A stretch of 64,000 bases of DNA from Thermococcus sp. CX2 (GTDB lineage Archaea > Methanobacteriota_B > Thermococci > Thermococcales > Thermococcaceae). The stretch spans positions 496,001 through 560,000 of the forward strand of contig NZ_SNUQ01000001.1 of NCBI RefSeq assembly GCF_012027555.1, given 5' to 3'. The position numbers and the translations under genes are program-made. The notes under the pieces are model-generated. The model had not been told where the DNA came from and ran no database searches. It was given only the letters and a program-made list of their open reading frames with translations. Below, piece after piece: positions 9,959 through 17,995 of the stretch. Numbering within the stretch: position 1 is the first letter of the stretch; each line of letters begins with the position of its first letter.

Positions 9959-10276
9959 ATGGAGTACGTGTATGCCGCTCTGCTGCTCCACGCCGCTGGT
10001 AAGGAGATAACCGAGGAGAACCTCAAGGCCGTCCTTGAGGCTGCCGGAGTTAGCCCGGACGAGGCCAGGATAAAGGCTCTCGTTGCCGCCCTTGAGGGCG
10101 TCAACATCGACGAGGTCATCGAGAAGGCCGCCATGCCGGTTGCTGCCCCGGTCGCCGTTGCCGCCGCTCCGGCCGCTGGCGCCGAGGCCGCTCCGGCTGA
10201 GGAGGAAGAGGAGGAGGAAGAGGAGGAGGCCAGCGAGGAGGAGGCCCTCGCTGGACTCGGTGCCCTCTTCGGCTGA
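9959..10276 (+). CDS. rpl12: Large ribosomal subunit stalk protein P1 (L12)
   Basis: A 105-residue acidic stalk protein. Helices in residues 1-57 form the dimer and P0-binding domain ([17 protein letters not shown] at the start). An Ala/Pro hinge follows, then a run of about nine glutamates, ending [13 protein letters not shown], the factor-binding tail shared with uL10. The ribosome site GGAGGTG lies 6 nt before the ATG. It is the last gene of the operon, followed within 20 nt by a GC-rich hairpin. Confidence 0.95.
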   Translation: MEYVYAALLLHAAGKEITEENLKAVLEAAGVSPDEARIKALVAALEGVNIDEVIEKAAMPVAAPVAVAAAPAAGAEAAPAEEEEEEEEEEASEEEALAGLGALFG

Positions 10277-10292
10277 ACTCCCTTCCTCTTTT

Positions 10293-10310
10293 GTCCGCCC
10301 TCGGGCGGAC
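10293..10310. terminator. GC hairpin between convergent genes
   Basis: GTCCGCC-CTCG-GGCGGAC is a perfect 7-bp stem with a 4-nt loop (an eighth pair is possible). It lies between the rpl12 stop and the stop of the convergent membrane protein gene, preceded by a T-rich stretch on the plus strand. It could terminate both transcripts. Intrinsic termination in Thermococcales relies mainly on U tracts, so the role of the hairpin itself is inferred. Confidence 0.5.
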
Positions 10311-10314
10311 ACCC

Positions 10315-10755
10315 TCAAAACTTTTCTTCGCGGTCCCTGACGCCCCAGAATGCAACCCATATCCGTCTGTATCTACCTGGGTCGAGCTTTCTCCTGAGCA
10401 TCTCAAGGAACACCACCAAGACCAGGAAAAACGCGACCGTGACGAGGGCCTTTTCGGTGAAGCCATTGAGGCTTGTAACGACGTTTATCCACACCATCCC
10501 ACCGAACCACATCGTCAGGAACTCGATAATCTCATAAATGGCAACTTTTCTGGGCAGGATCTCCATCTTCCAGAGGGCGATGCCAGCCATCAGGGAAAAG
10601 AGCCCTACAATGCCGAGTATCACCGTCACCGCGTCAATTGTCTCTGCCCCATACCTGTCCGCGAGAACTGGATAAAGCGAAAACGCCGGAGCGAGGGCAA
10701 AGAACCCCACTATCGCCAGGGCGCTTACCGCGAGCAGTGCTACGCTCTTCCTCAT
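10315..10755 (-). CDS. Four-helix membrane protein, function unknown
   Basis: A 146-residue membrane protein with about four hydrophobic helices (VALLAVSALAIVGFFALAPA; TVILGIVGLFSLMAGIAL; IIEFLTMWFGGMVWINVV; LVTVAFFLVLVVFLEML) and a basic, Arg-rich C-terminal tail on the cytosolic side. I do not recognise a named family. The ATG at 10755 follows GGTGG with a 7-nt spacing; an in-frame ATG at 10776 lacks a ribosome site. It is monocistronic, convergent with the ribosomal operon, and divergent from tRNA-Arg. Confidence 0.6.
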   Translation of the reverse strand: MRKSVALLAVSALAIVGFFALAPAFSLYPVLADRYGAETIDAVTVILGIVGLFSLMAGIALWKMEILPRKVAIYEIIEFLTMWFGGMVWINVVTSLNGFTEKALVTVAFFLVLVVFLEMLRRKLDPGRYRRIWVAFWGVRDREEKF

Positions 10756-10849
10756 GTCCTCCCACCAGATTAACATCGGGCATGGTAACCTAAAAGATTT
10801 TCGAAAAAGACCGCAAGGTTTATCTTTGGCCGTTATGAACCACCATCGT

Positions 10850-10925
<76 letters not shown>

Positions 10926-10929
10926 TAAC

Positions 10930-11206
10930 AACCCTTTGCTTCGCAAAGCGTTGACGGAAAAATTGCGTGCGAGTCCAAATTGTCAATTCTCAAGCGGGTT
11001 TACTTTCAAATTGGCTTTTTTACAGTGTTCCACTCTCCACAAGGCGTCCAAAGGACGCCAGAATAAAAAATGAAACTATTCTCAAAGGCCTGTTTTTGGA
11101 GTTAAACCCCATATTCATAAGGCATTTCCAGAGTGCACGCTTTAATTCCCGCCCCTCGTGGGAGAAAGGAGCTCTTTTGGTCAAGCTTTTTTTCAAAAGC
11201 TTGATG
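10930..11206 (+). repeat. tRNA-adjacent structured repeat, copy 1
   Basis: A non-coding element of about 277 bp beginning about 5 nt after the tRNA-Arg CCA (first hairpin starts at 10934). It starts with hairpin CTTTGC-TTC-GCAAAG, has an internal hairpin GGCGTCC-AAA-GGACGCC at 11043-11059, and ends with TCAAGCTTTT/AAAAGCTTGA at 11181-11204. It shares flanking words with copy 3 (TTTTACAGTGTT, CACT, AATGAAAC, GAGTTAAA) and the terminal hairpin style with copies 2 and 3. Short open frames across it have no ribosome sites and differ between copies, so it is probably not protein coding. Boundaries are approximate. Confidence 0.65.
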
Positions 11207-11341
11207 CCAAGTGATGTTGGAACTCCGCTCCAACACACGGAGAACTAATTTTCACAGGCATTACTTTTGGTAAACCTCGTTCTGCAGAGGTTGTAGGTCA
11301 GCTTTTTAAGCACCTCCTCGTTTAACCTTGGGGTGGTCAAC

Positions 11342-11812
11342 ATGATGCTTCCAGACTGGAAAATCAGGAAGGAGATTCTAATCGAGCCATTTAACGAGAA
11401 ATCCCTTCAGCCGGCCGGCTACGACTTGAGGGTTGGAAAGGAGGCAATGGTTAACGGAGAGTTCATAGACGTTGAGAAGGAAGGGAAGGTTGTAATCCCC
11501 GCAAAGGGCTATGCCCTGATTCTCACCCTCGAACGCATTAAGCTACCTGACGACGTTATGGGGGACATGAAGCTGAGGAGCAGCTTGGCAAGAGAGGGAC
11601 TAATGGGTTCCTTCGCCTGGGTCGACCCGGGATGGGACGGCAACCTCACCCTTGGAATATTCAACGCCTCAGATGAACCTATCGAGCTTGCCTACGGAGA
11701 AAGGTTCGTTCAGATAGCATTCATCAGGCTTGAAGGCCCGGCAAAGAATCCCTACCGGGGCAGTTATCAGGGAAGCCAGCACCTTGCGCTATCGAAGAGG
11801 AGAAAGAAATGA
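11342..11812 (+). CDS. dCTP deaminase/dUTPase family protein
   Basis: A 156-residue trimeric-fold protein with family blocks SLQPAGYDLRVG near residue 21, MKLRSSLAREGLMGS near 77 and VDPGWDGNLTLGIFN near 95, then NPYRGSYQGS at the end. The family deaminates dCTP to dUTP or hydrolyses dUTP. In E. coli Dcd the catalytic Glu138 lies in the segment aligned with TLGIFN; here that position is Gly. The Asp of VDPGW, used by dUTPases, is kept. Deaminase activity is therefore doubtful and dUTPase activity is an alternative. The ATG at 11342 follows GGGGTGG by 5 nt. Confidence 0.75.
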   Translation: MMLPDWKIRKEILIEPFNEKSLQPAGYDLRVGKEAMVNGEFIDVEKEGKVVIPAKGYALILTLERIKLPDDVMGDMKLRSSLAREGLMGSFAWVDPGWDGNLTLGIFNASDEPIELAYGERFVQIAFIRLEGPAKNPYRGSYQGSQHLALSKRRKK

Positions 11813-12098
11813 GACTATGAAATTTGCCTCGATACCCAACTCCATTCTATTTCTTAGGCCATCCAAGCACGATTAGTGAACAAATGAATTCTTCCCGAGA
11901 ACATTAGACTTAATTAAAAAGTGTACTGGGGAACTATCGCTCCCCAAAGGCACCATCTGGGTAATGCCTTCTATTGGGCACTGTGCTCTCGACCGGTTAT
12001 CTATTTCCCTCAAGGTTCACGAGAAAATCCATCTCGCTAAGTTGGTTGTATCCAAGGGCGTAGTGGCCATCTAATCGACGTAGATGGCTCCGTTTACC
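11813..12098. other. Non-coding gap between dCTP deaminase-like gene and histone
   Basis: No gene was found. The stretch holds an AT-rich TTAATTAAAAAG (about 11909-11920), then a hairpin TGGGGA-N8-TCCCCA at 11927-11946 and GGCA/TGCC repeats just after it. This could be a small transcript or the terminator of the upstream gene; neither is supported by more than these pairings. Confidence 0.3.
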
Positions 12099-12113
12099 GA
12101 AAGGTTTATATAT
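12099..12113 (+). promoter_or_regulatory. BRE/TATA promoter of the histone gene
   Basis: GAAAGG followed by TTTATATAT is a near-consensus BRE plus TATA box, 50-65 nt before the histone ATG at 12164. The strength of the match fits a highly expressed gene. Confidence 0.8.
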
Positions 12114-12163
12114 CTCCAATCGCCTAAAAAAATAGTGAAAAACCCTTCCTGGAGGTGTTGTGA

Positions 12164-12367
12164 ATGGCTGAGTTGCCAATTGCCCCAATTGACAGGTTGA
12201 TTAGGAAGGCCGGTGCCGAGAGGGTTAGCGAGGAGGCCGCTAAGGTTCTCGCTGAGTACCTCGAGGAGTACGCCATCGAGCTTGCCAAGAAGGCCGTCGA
12301 GTACGCCAGGCACGCTGGCAGAAAGACCGTCAAGGCCGAGGACATCAAGCTCGCTATCAAGGCCTGA
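12164..12367 (+). CDS. Archaeal histone
   Basis: A 67-residue histone-fold protein with no tails: [19 protein letters not shown] at the start (tetramer-forming and DNA-contact loop L1), the long central helix, and [16 protein letters not shown] at the end (loop L2 with the RKTV DNA contact). It dimerises and stacks into extended DNA-wrapping filaments. The ATG has GGAGGTG upstream. It is monocistronic with its own strong promoter. Confidence 0.95.
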   Translation: MAELPIAPIDRLIRKAGAERVSEEAAKVLAEYLEEYAIELAKKAVEYARHAGRKTVKAEDIKLAIKA

Positions 12368-12444
12368 AGGCCTTTCTTTCTCTTCCTTGCTTTTGTCACT
12401 CCCTGAAAGTCAACTTTTTAAACCGCTCTTCTGGAGGTTTCCCC

Positions 12445-13719
12445 ATGCCAGAGATAGCGGTCAGAATGACAAAACGCAACCACAATGCCTTTGTTCATCT
12501 TCTCGGCGCCCTGGAGAGTCAGGGATTTGATCTCGGAGAGCTGTTGGTAACCAAAGACTTCAACGAGATTCTAAAAGCTCGGCCGAAGGTCGTTCTCTAC
12601 TCCTTCTTCACGGAGGAGATATGGGGTGACCTTCCCCGCGAGGTCAAGCTTCTCAAGGAGAGGGGAGCTTTGCTGATAGCCGGCGGCTATCACGCGATAG
12701 CCATGCCCAAACACACCCTAAACCAGCTCGGTTTCGACATAGCTGTCATAGGCGAGGGAGAGGAGGTTCTCTATCAGCTTTTAACGACCCTCAAAAAGAC
12801 GGGCTATAAAATCACAAAGGAGCTTCTCAACATCAGGGGGCTCGCCTTTTACCTGGACGGCGAGTTCACCTTCACGGGCTTCGCTAAAGTGGAGGACTTC
12901 TGGCGTTTTCCGCCCTATCCCGAGTCGCTAAGACTAATCTCCCCCATTGAGATAAGCAGAGGCTGCCCCTTCGGCTGCTACTATTGCCAAACACCCTACA
13001 TCAAGGGACTCCGCATGAGGCACAGGCCCATAGATCAGATAGTGAGATATTCAAGGAGAATGAAGGACATACGCTACATAACTCCCAACGCTTTTGCCTA
13101 CGGCTCACCTGGGGCGATACTTAAGTTAAACAAGCTTGAGGCTTTACTGAAGGCCCTTCAACCGCTCAGAAAAGAGGGACGGCGGCTCTTCTACGGAACG
13201 TTTCCGAGCGAAGTTCGGCCAGAGTTCGTCCTGCCGGAGACCCTCGAGCTCCTCATAGACTACGCCGACAACAGGCGCTTGGCCATAGGCGCCCAGAGCG
13301 GCGACGATGCGATGCTCAAAGCGATGCACAGGATTCATAAGGTCGAACACGTCAAGCGAGCTGTAGAGTATATGCTCGAGTACGGCTTTGAGCCGGTGGT
13401 GGATTTCATAGTTGGTCTTCCGAACGAGAGCGAAGAGAGCCAGAGGAAGAGCATCGAGCTGATGGAGTGGGTTATGAAAAAGGGAGGAAAAGTTCGCGCC
13501 CACTATTTCATGCCCCTGCCGGGGACGCCCTATGCAAGGTGTAAACCTTCCCCCCTGAGTGAGGAGATGAAGCGCTTTTTGGGCAGGATGGCAGCGAAGG
13601 GCAAGATAGAAGGGTCGTGGGGCAAGCAGGTTGAGCTCTCAAGAAAGCTCCAGAGGCTTATAGAGGAGTTCTATGAGGAACCCATGAGCCACACGGTGCC
13701 GGTTAGAAACGTGTGTTAG
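12445..13719 (+). CDS. B12-binding domain radical SAM protein
   Basis: A 424-residue enzyme. The N-terminal 150 residues resemble a cobalamin-binding Rossmann domain (LIAGGYHAIAMPKHTL, then VIGEGEEVL). The radical SAM core follows with the 4Fe-4S cluster motif CPFGCYYC near residues 172-179, and later the SAM-binding strand regions (IGAQSGDD, FEPVVDFIVGLPNE). It resembles the MJ1487-type family of B12/radical SAM proteins, whose substrate is unknown; methyl transfer or modification of RNA or a cofactor are possibilities only. The ribosome site GGAGGT lies 6 nt before the ATG. It is monocistronic. Confidence 0.85.
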   Translation: MPEIAVRMTKRNHNAFVHLLGALESQGFDLGELLVTKDFNEILKARPKVVLYSFFTEEIWGDLPREVKLLKERGALLIAGGYHAIAMPKHTLNQLGFDIAVIGEGEEVLYQLLTTLKKTGYKITKELLNIRGLAFYLDGEFTFTGFAKVEDFWRFPPYPESLRLISPIEISRGCPFGCYYCQTPYIKGLRMRHRPIDQIVRYSRRMKDIRYITPNAFAYGSPGAILKLNKLEALLKALQPLRKEGRRLFYGTFPSEVRPEFVLPETLELLIDYADNRRLAIGAQSGDDAMLKAMHRIHKVEHVKRAVEYMLEYGFEPVVDFIVGLPNESEESQRKSIELMEWVMKKGGKVRAHYFMPLPGTPYARCKPSPLSEEMKRFLGRMAAKGKIEGSWGKQVELSRKLQRLIEEFYEEPMSHTVPVRNVC

Positions 13720-13764
13720 CAATGCTTTTATGGATTCTCTTGAAAAGTTATACCGGTGGATAGC

Positions 13765-14109
13765 ATGAAGCGCATAGACCTGCTGGGCTTCATACTCGGC
13801 TTTTTGATGGTGTTTTATCTGCTCAGCGAGGACGTAGAATGGACGCTCTCGTGGGCCTTTGTCCTCGGGATAGTTTACCTCGCCGCGGTGAAACCAAGGG
13901 TTGGTGGGGCTATCTTCTATGCTCTCTTGGGGTTTCTCGGAGGATTCGCACTCACCCTGATCCTTGGGATGACCTTGCCCCTTCCAGAAACGGTCAGGGA
14001 CATCATGATGGCGGCTTTGCCGCTCACTGGATTGATCCTAGCGCTTTACTACGGCAAGAAAAGCGACTATACCTGGTGGCCCCTTTTCGGCTTCAGGTAC
14101 CGGCTCTAA
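13765..14109 (+). CDS. Small membrane protein, about four helices
   Basis: A 114-residue very hydrophobic protein with about four membrane segments (LLGFILGFLMVFYLL; WALVLGIVYLAAV-like segment; ALLGFLGGFALTLILGMTL; MMAALPLTGLILALYYG) and a C-terminal aromatic tail. I do not recognise the family. The ATG at 13765 follows GGTGGA. It sits 54 nt before the Toprim gene and may be a lone gene, since a TATA-like GCTTATAACC lies between them. Confidence 0.6.
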   Translation: MKRIDLLGFILGFLMVFYLLSEDVEWTLSWAFVLGIVYLAAVKPRVGGAIFYALLGFLGGFALTLILGMTLPLPETVRDIMMAALPLTGLILALYYGKKSDYTWWPLFGFRYRL

Positions 14110-14163
14110 ACCTGCGCCAATAAGCTTATAACCCCATTCTTTCGTTACCAGTACGACGGCAAT

Positions 14164-14562
14164 ATGTACGCCGAAAACTATAAAAGATTCGAGGAGCTTA
14201 TAGACAAACTGCGAGAGTTTGAGGGGGCCATCATAGTTGAGGGCCCGCGAGACGAGGTGGCTTTGAGAAATTTGGGGGTCAGGGCGGAGATAATAAGACT
14301 CTCCCGCCTTCCACTGTCAGAAATTGCGCTCATCGCATCATCGTATGATGAGGTCATGATACTTACGGACTTTGACAGAAAGGGCGAAGAACTCGCAAGG
14401 AAGCTCCTCCAGTATTTGGAGGGGTATTCCTGCAGGGTGGACTCAGAGACGAGAAAGGAGCTCAAGAGGATATCAAAGAAGGACATAAAGGGTATCGAGG
14501 ACCTTTACGGCCTTTACCTTAAAGTCGTCTCCGTTTCTGACCCCCGAATGGAGGGGATTTAA
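14164..14562 (+). CDS. Toprim domain protein (UPF0292)
   Basis: A 132-residue minimal Toprim protein. The conserved acidic residues are visible: the Glu in IIVEGPRDEVAL near residue 24 and the DxD in ILTDFDRKGEE near residue 68. Toprim folds bind Mg2+ and occur in primases, topoisomerases, OLD nucleases and RNase M5. Free-standing archaeal members have no proven role. Its stop overlaps the first ATG of dnaG (TAATG), so the two Toprim proteins are translationally coupled, suggesting a link to primer or nucleic-acid processing. No ribosome site precedes the ATG, so the message may be leaderless. Confidence 0.8.
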   Translation: MYAENYKRFEELIDKLREFEGAIIVEGPRDEVALRNLGVRAEIIRLSRLPLSEIALIASSYDEVMILTDFDRKGEELARKLLQYLEGYSCRVDSETRKELKRISKKDIKGIEDLYGLYLKVVSVSDPRMEGI

Positions 14563-15941
14563 TGAAAAGGAAAAAGACAGTGCTTCACCACATTTTAGCT
14601 GAAAAGCAGAAGTTTGAAAAAAGAAAAGAGGGTGATGGTATGTCAGCCAAAGATGAATTCGGAACGACTAAATACGTAATCTACGCTGAGTTCGAAGCAA
14701 ACGGAATCGTCGAAAGGCCTGACGTTGTTGGTGCTATTTTTGGTCAAACTGAGGGCCTTCTCGGTGATGACCTGGACTTAAGGGAACTCCAGAAGACCGG
14801 CAGGATTGGAAGGATAAGGGTTGAAGTTCACACGAAGGCAGGAAAGACCTACGGAACGATAACCGTCCCATCGAGCCTCGACAGGGTTGAAACAGCCATT
14901 CTAGCAGCTGCCCTTGAGACCATCGACAGGGTCGGCCCGGCCGAGGCCAAAATAAAGGTTCTCCGCATAGAGGACGTTCGCGCCACCAAGAGGAAGTACA
15001 TTATCGAGAGGGCCAAGGAGATCCTCGAGACCCTGATGGAGCAGGAGATCCCGGAGACCCAGGAGCTCACCGAGGAGGTCAAGAAGGCCGTCCGTGCTAA
15101 GGAGCTCATAGAGTACGGCCCGGAGAAGCTTCCTGCCGGACCGCATGTGCCGTTCTCTGACTCAATCATTGTCGTTGAAGGAAGGGCAGATGTGCTCAAC
15201 TTGCTCAAGCACGGCATAAAGAACGCCATAGCCGTCGAGGGAACCTCAGTCCCAGAGACCATCATAAAGCTCAGCAAGGAGCGCATCGTTACCGCCTTTA
15301 CCGACGGCGACCGCGGTGGAGAGCTCATCCTCAAGGAGCTCCTTCAGGTTGCAGATATTGACTACGTCGCCAGGGCACCCGAGGGCAAAGAAGTTGAAGA
15401 GCTCACAAAGAAAGAGATAGTCAAAGCCCTGAGGAGCAAGGTTCCAGCGGAGCAGGTCATAACTGAGATATTCTATAAGGGCAGGAACTTCTACGATGTT
15501 ATAAAGGAGAAAGAAAAGGCCAAAGCCAAGGAGGAAAAGCACAGGGAAGTCAAACCCCCAGCACCAGCTCCAGTACCAAAGCCCCCAGAAAGGCCCGAAC
15601 CCAAGGAGAGGGAGGAGAAGATAGTCAAGCCAATCCAGCAACCCAGACCGAGTGAGCTCGACGAGTTCGGTGAGTTCATCGAGAAGGTCAAGAGCTCCAA
15701 GGAATCGGTGGCGCTCCTCCTGGATAAGGACAAAAACGTCATCGCTGAGATACCCGTCAGAGAGCTCACCAACCAGCTCAAGGAGCGCAAGGACGTTTAC
15801 GCGGTCGTCTTCAACGGCGTCATAACCCAGAGGCTCATCGACACCGTCAGTGAGAGCGGGGTAAAGTACCTCGTCGGAGCGAGGAAGTACAACGTCGTCA
15901 GAAGGCCGGTCAATCTCAAGATAGTGACCTTTGCGGAGTGA
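14562..15941 (+). CDS. dnaG: DNA primase DnaG (archaeal)
   Basis: A bacterial-type primase homologue. The N-terminal region (TTKYVIYAEFEANGIVERPDV) is archaeal specific. The Toprim domain has IIVVEGRADVLNLL and AFTDGDRGGELIL. A Pro/Lys/Glu-rich linker (about residues 310-370) leads to a C-terminal domain. Archaeal DnaG can make short primers and also associates with the exosome through Csl4. Two starts are possible: ATG 14562, overlapping the upstream stop and preceded by GGAGGGG, adds a 26-residue basic leader; ATG 14640, preceded by GAGGGTGAT, starts at MSAKDEFGTT. Both have good ribosome sites. Confidence 0.92.
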   Translation: MKRKKTVLHHILAEKQKFEKRKEGDGMSAKDEFGTTKYVIYAEFEANGIVERPDVVGAIFGQTEGLLGDDLDLRELQKTGRIGRIRVEVHTKAGKTYGTITVPSSLDRVETAILAAALETIDRVGPAEAKIKVLRIEDVRATKRKYIIERAKEILETLMEQEIPETQELTEEVKKAVRAKELIEYGPEKLPAGPHVPFSDSIIVVEGRADVLNLLKHGIKNAIAVEGTSVPETIIKLSKERIVTAFTDGDRGGELILKELLQVADIDYVARAPEGKEVEELTKKEIVKALRSKVPAEQVITEIFYKGRNFYDVIKEKEKAKAKEEKHREVKPPAPAPVPKPPERPEPKEREEKIVKPIQQPRPSELDEFGEFIEKVKSSKESVALLLDKDKNVIAEIPVRELTNQLKERKDVYAVVFNGVITQRLIDTVSESGVKYLVGARKYNVVRRPVNLKIVTFAE

Positions 15942-16009
15942 GCTCCGCACCTTCTTATTTTCCATCACAAAACTTTTAACTTCTTTGGGTAGAATCTTCT
16001 GGTGGTTCT

Positions 16010-16183
16010 ATGGATGAGGGTCTTGAGCTGATGCTCCTGGGAATTTCGTTCATTCTCTTTGGGATACTGATGGGCAATAACGGAGGCATGTTCTTCGGAA
16101 TCCTCGGTTTAGTCCTGGTGTTCCTGGAGATACTCCTACCGCAGAAGAAACGGAAGGAAGAACCACATTGCGAAGGGGAGTAA
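16010..16183 (+). CDS. 57-residue two-helix membrane protein
   Basis: A short gene between dnaG and the glutamyl-tRNA synthetase gene. The protein begins MDEGLELMLLGISFILFG and has two hydrophobic segments separated by a Gly/Asn turn, then a basic-acidic tail. TGGTGG lies 4 nt before the ATG and codon use matches neighbours. I do not recognise a family; the even hydrophobic pattern and ribosome site argue that it is real. Confidence 0.55.
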   Translation: MDEGLELMLLGISFILFGILMGNNGGMFFGILGLVLVFLEILLPQKKRKEEPHCEGE

Positions 16184-16223
16184 CTTTATAACTCCTCCCT
16201 CCCTTCTTCCCCCGGTGGGGAAA

Positions 16224-17945
16224 ATGAACGTGGAAGAGCTGATTATGAAGTACGCGCTCATCAACGCGATTAGCCACAAGGGAAAAGCTAACCCGAAGGC
16301 AGTCATAGGAAAGGTCCTCGGCGAGAACCCCGAGCTAAGGCCTAAGGCGAAGGAAATAATCCCTCTCGTCAACGAGATAGTCGAGCAGGTAAACGGGATG
16401 AGCATCAAGGAGCAGGAGGCTAAGCTGAAGGAGATTTATCCCGAGTTCTTTGAGGCTAAGAAAGAAAAGAAGGAGGAAAAGAAGGGCCTCCCTCCACTCC
16501 CCAAGGCCGAGAAAGGCAAAGTGGTTACCCGCTTCGCCCCAAACCCCGACGGAGCATTCCACCTCGGCAACGCCAGGGCGGCGATACTCAGCCACGAGTA
16601 CGCTCGCATGTACGGTGGAAAGTTTATCCTCCGCTTTGATGACACAGACCCGAAGGTCAAGAGACCCGAACCTAAGTTCTACGACTGGATTATCGAAGAC
16701 CTGAAGTGGCTCGGCTTCCAGATCGACGAAATCCACATTGCCAGCGACAGACTTGAGATTTATTACAAGTACGCGGAGGAGCTCATCAGAATGGGCAAGG
16801 CCTATGTCTGTACCTGCAAGCCAGAGGAGTTCAGAAAGCTCCGCGATGAAGGAAAGGCCTGTCCACACAGGGAAGAGCCGGTAGAGGTTCAGCTCGAACG
16901 CTGGAGGAAAATGCTCAACGGAGAGTATAAAGAGGGAGAAGCTGTCGTTAGAATCAAGACCGACCTCAGCCATCCGAACCCAGCGGTTAGGGACTGGCCA
17001 GCCTTGAGAATAATCGACGATCCAAACCACCCGAGGACGGGCAACAAATACCGTGTCTGGCCGCTCTACAACTTCGCCTCCGCCATAGACGACCACGAGC
17101 TCGGCGTTACACACATCTTCCGCGGCCAGGAGCACGCGGAAAACGAGACGAGGCAGCGCTACGTCTACGACTACTTCGGCTGGGAATACCCAGTTACCGT
17201 CCACCACGGAAGGCTCAGCATAGAGGGAGTGATTCTTAGCAAGTCCAAGACGAGGAAGGGCATCGAGGAAGGAAAATACCTCGGCTGGGACGACCCGAGG
17301 TTAGGAACCATAAGGGCCCTGAAGAGGCGCGGCATAAGACCGGAGGCCATAAGGGAGCTCATCATCGAGGTTGGGTTGAAGAGAAGTGACACAACGGTGA
17401 GCTGGGACAACCTCGCGGCGATAAACAGGAGAATAATCGAACCGATAGCTAACCGCTACTTCTTCGTTGCTGACCCGATACCGATGTACATTGAAGGTTA
17501 CGGGGAGGAGTTCATTGCGGAGATTCCCCTACATCCGGACCACCCCGACAGAGGAGTTAGAAAGCTCAAGTTCGAGCCCGGAAAGCCTGTTTATGTATCA
17601 AAGGACGACATGAACCTGCTCAAGCCTGGCAACTTTGTCCGCCTGAAGGATCTCTTCAACGTGGAGATAGTCGAGGTAAGCGAGGACGGAATTAAGGCCA
17701 GGTTCCACAGCATCGACTACGAGATAGCGAGGGAAAACCGCTGGAGGATGATACACTGGGTAACCGAGGGCAGGCCCTGTGAGGTTCTCGTTCCACAGGG
17801 AGACGAACTCATCACCAGGAAAGGTCTGCTCGAAGCCGATGCTGACGTTAAGGTCGATGACATCGTCCAGTTCGAGCGCTTTGGCTTTGTGAGGATAGAC
17901 GAAGTGACTCCAGAAAAGGTCGTTGCAATATTTGCTCACAAATGA
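16224..17945 (+). CDS. gltX: Glutamyl-tRNA synthetase
   Basis: A 573-residue class I synthetase of the archaeal/eukaryotic type, charging tRNA-Glu with glutamate. A roughly 85-residue N-terminal helical region with a Lys/Glu-rich linker precedes the catalytic core. The HIGH motif appears as HLGN in RFAPNPDGAFHLGNARA near residue 105; the KMSKS loop appears as LSKSKTRKG near 336. The C-terminal half is the beta-barrel anticodon-binding domain of the GlnRS-like type. The ATG at 16224 follows GGTGGGG. A T-rich tract downstream may terminate it before the convergent symporter gene. Confidence 0.95.
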   Translation: MNVEELIMKYALINAISHKGKANPKAVIGKVLGENPELRPKAKEIIPLVNEIVEQVNGMSIKEQEAKLKEIYPEFFEAKKEKKEEKKGLPPLPKAEKGKVVTRFAPNPDGAFHLGNARAAILSHEYARMYGGKFILRFDDTDPKVKRPEPKFYDWIIEDLKWLGFQIDEIHIASDRLEIYYKYAEELIRMGKAYVCTCKPEEFRKLRDEGKACPHREEPVEVQLERWRKMLNGEYKEGEAVVRIKTDLSHPNPAVRDWPALRIIDDPNHPRTGNKYRVWPLYNFASAIDDHELGVTHIFRGQEHAENETRQRYVYDYFGWEYPVTVHHGRLSIEGVILSKSKTRKGIEEGKYLGWDDPRLGTIRALKRRGIRPEAIRELIIEVGLKRSDTTVSWDNLAAINRRIIEPIANRYFFVADPIPMYIEGYGEEFIAEIPLHPDHPDRGVRKLKFEPGKPVYVSKDDMNLLKPGNFVRLKDLFNVEIVEVSEDGIKARFHSIDYEIARENRWRMIHWVTEGRPCEVLVPQGDELITRKGLLEADADVKVDDIVQFERFGFVRIDEVTPEKVVAIFAHK

Positions 17946-17995
17946 GCCCTTCTTCTTTTTTGCTTATTGCATCACAAACAAAAATGGAAAAGCCC

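Noticed and set aside
16335-17207. A 290-codon minus-strand frame opposite gltX
   Set aside because: Shadow of the synthetase gene; no ribosome site or family match.
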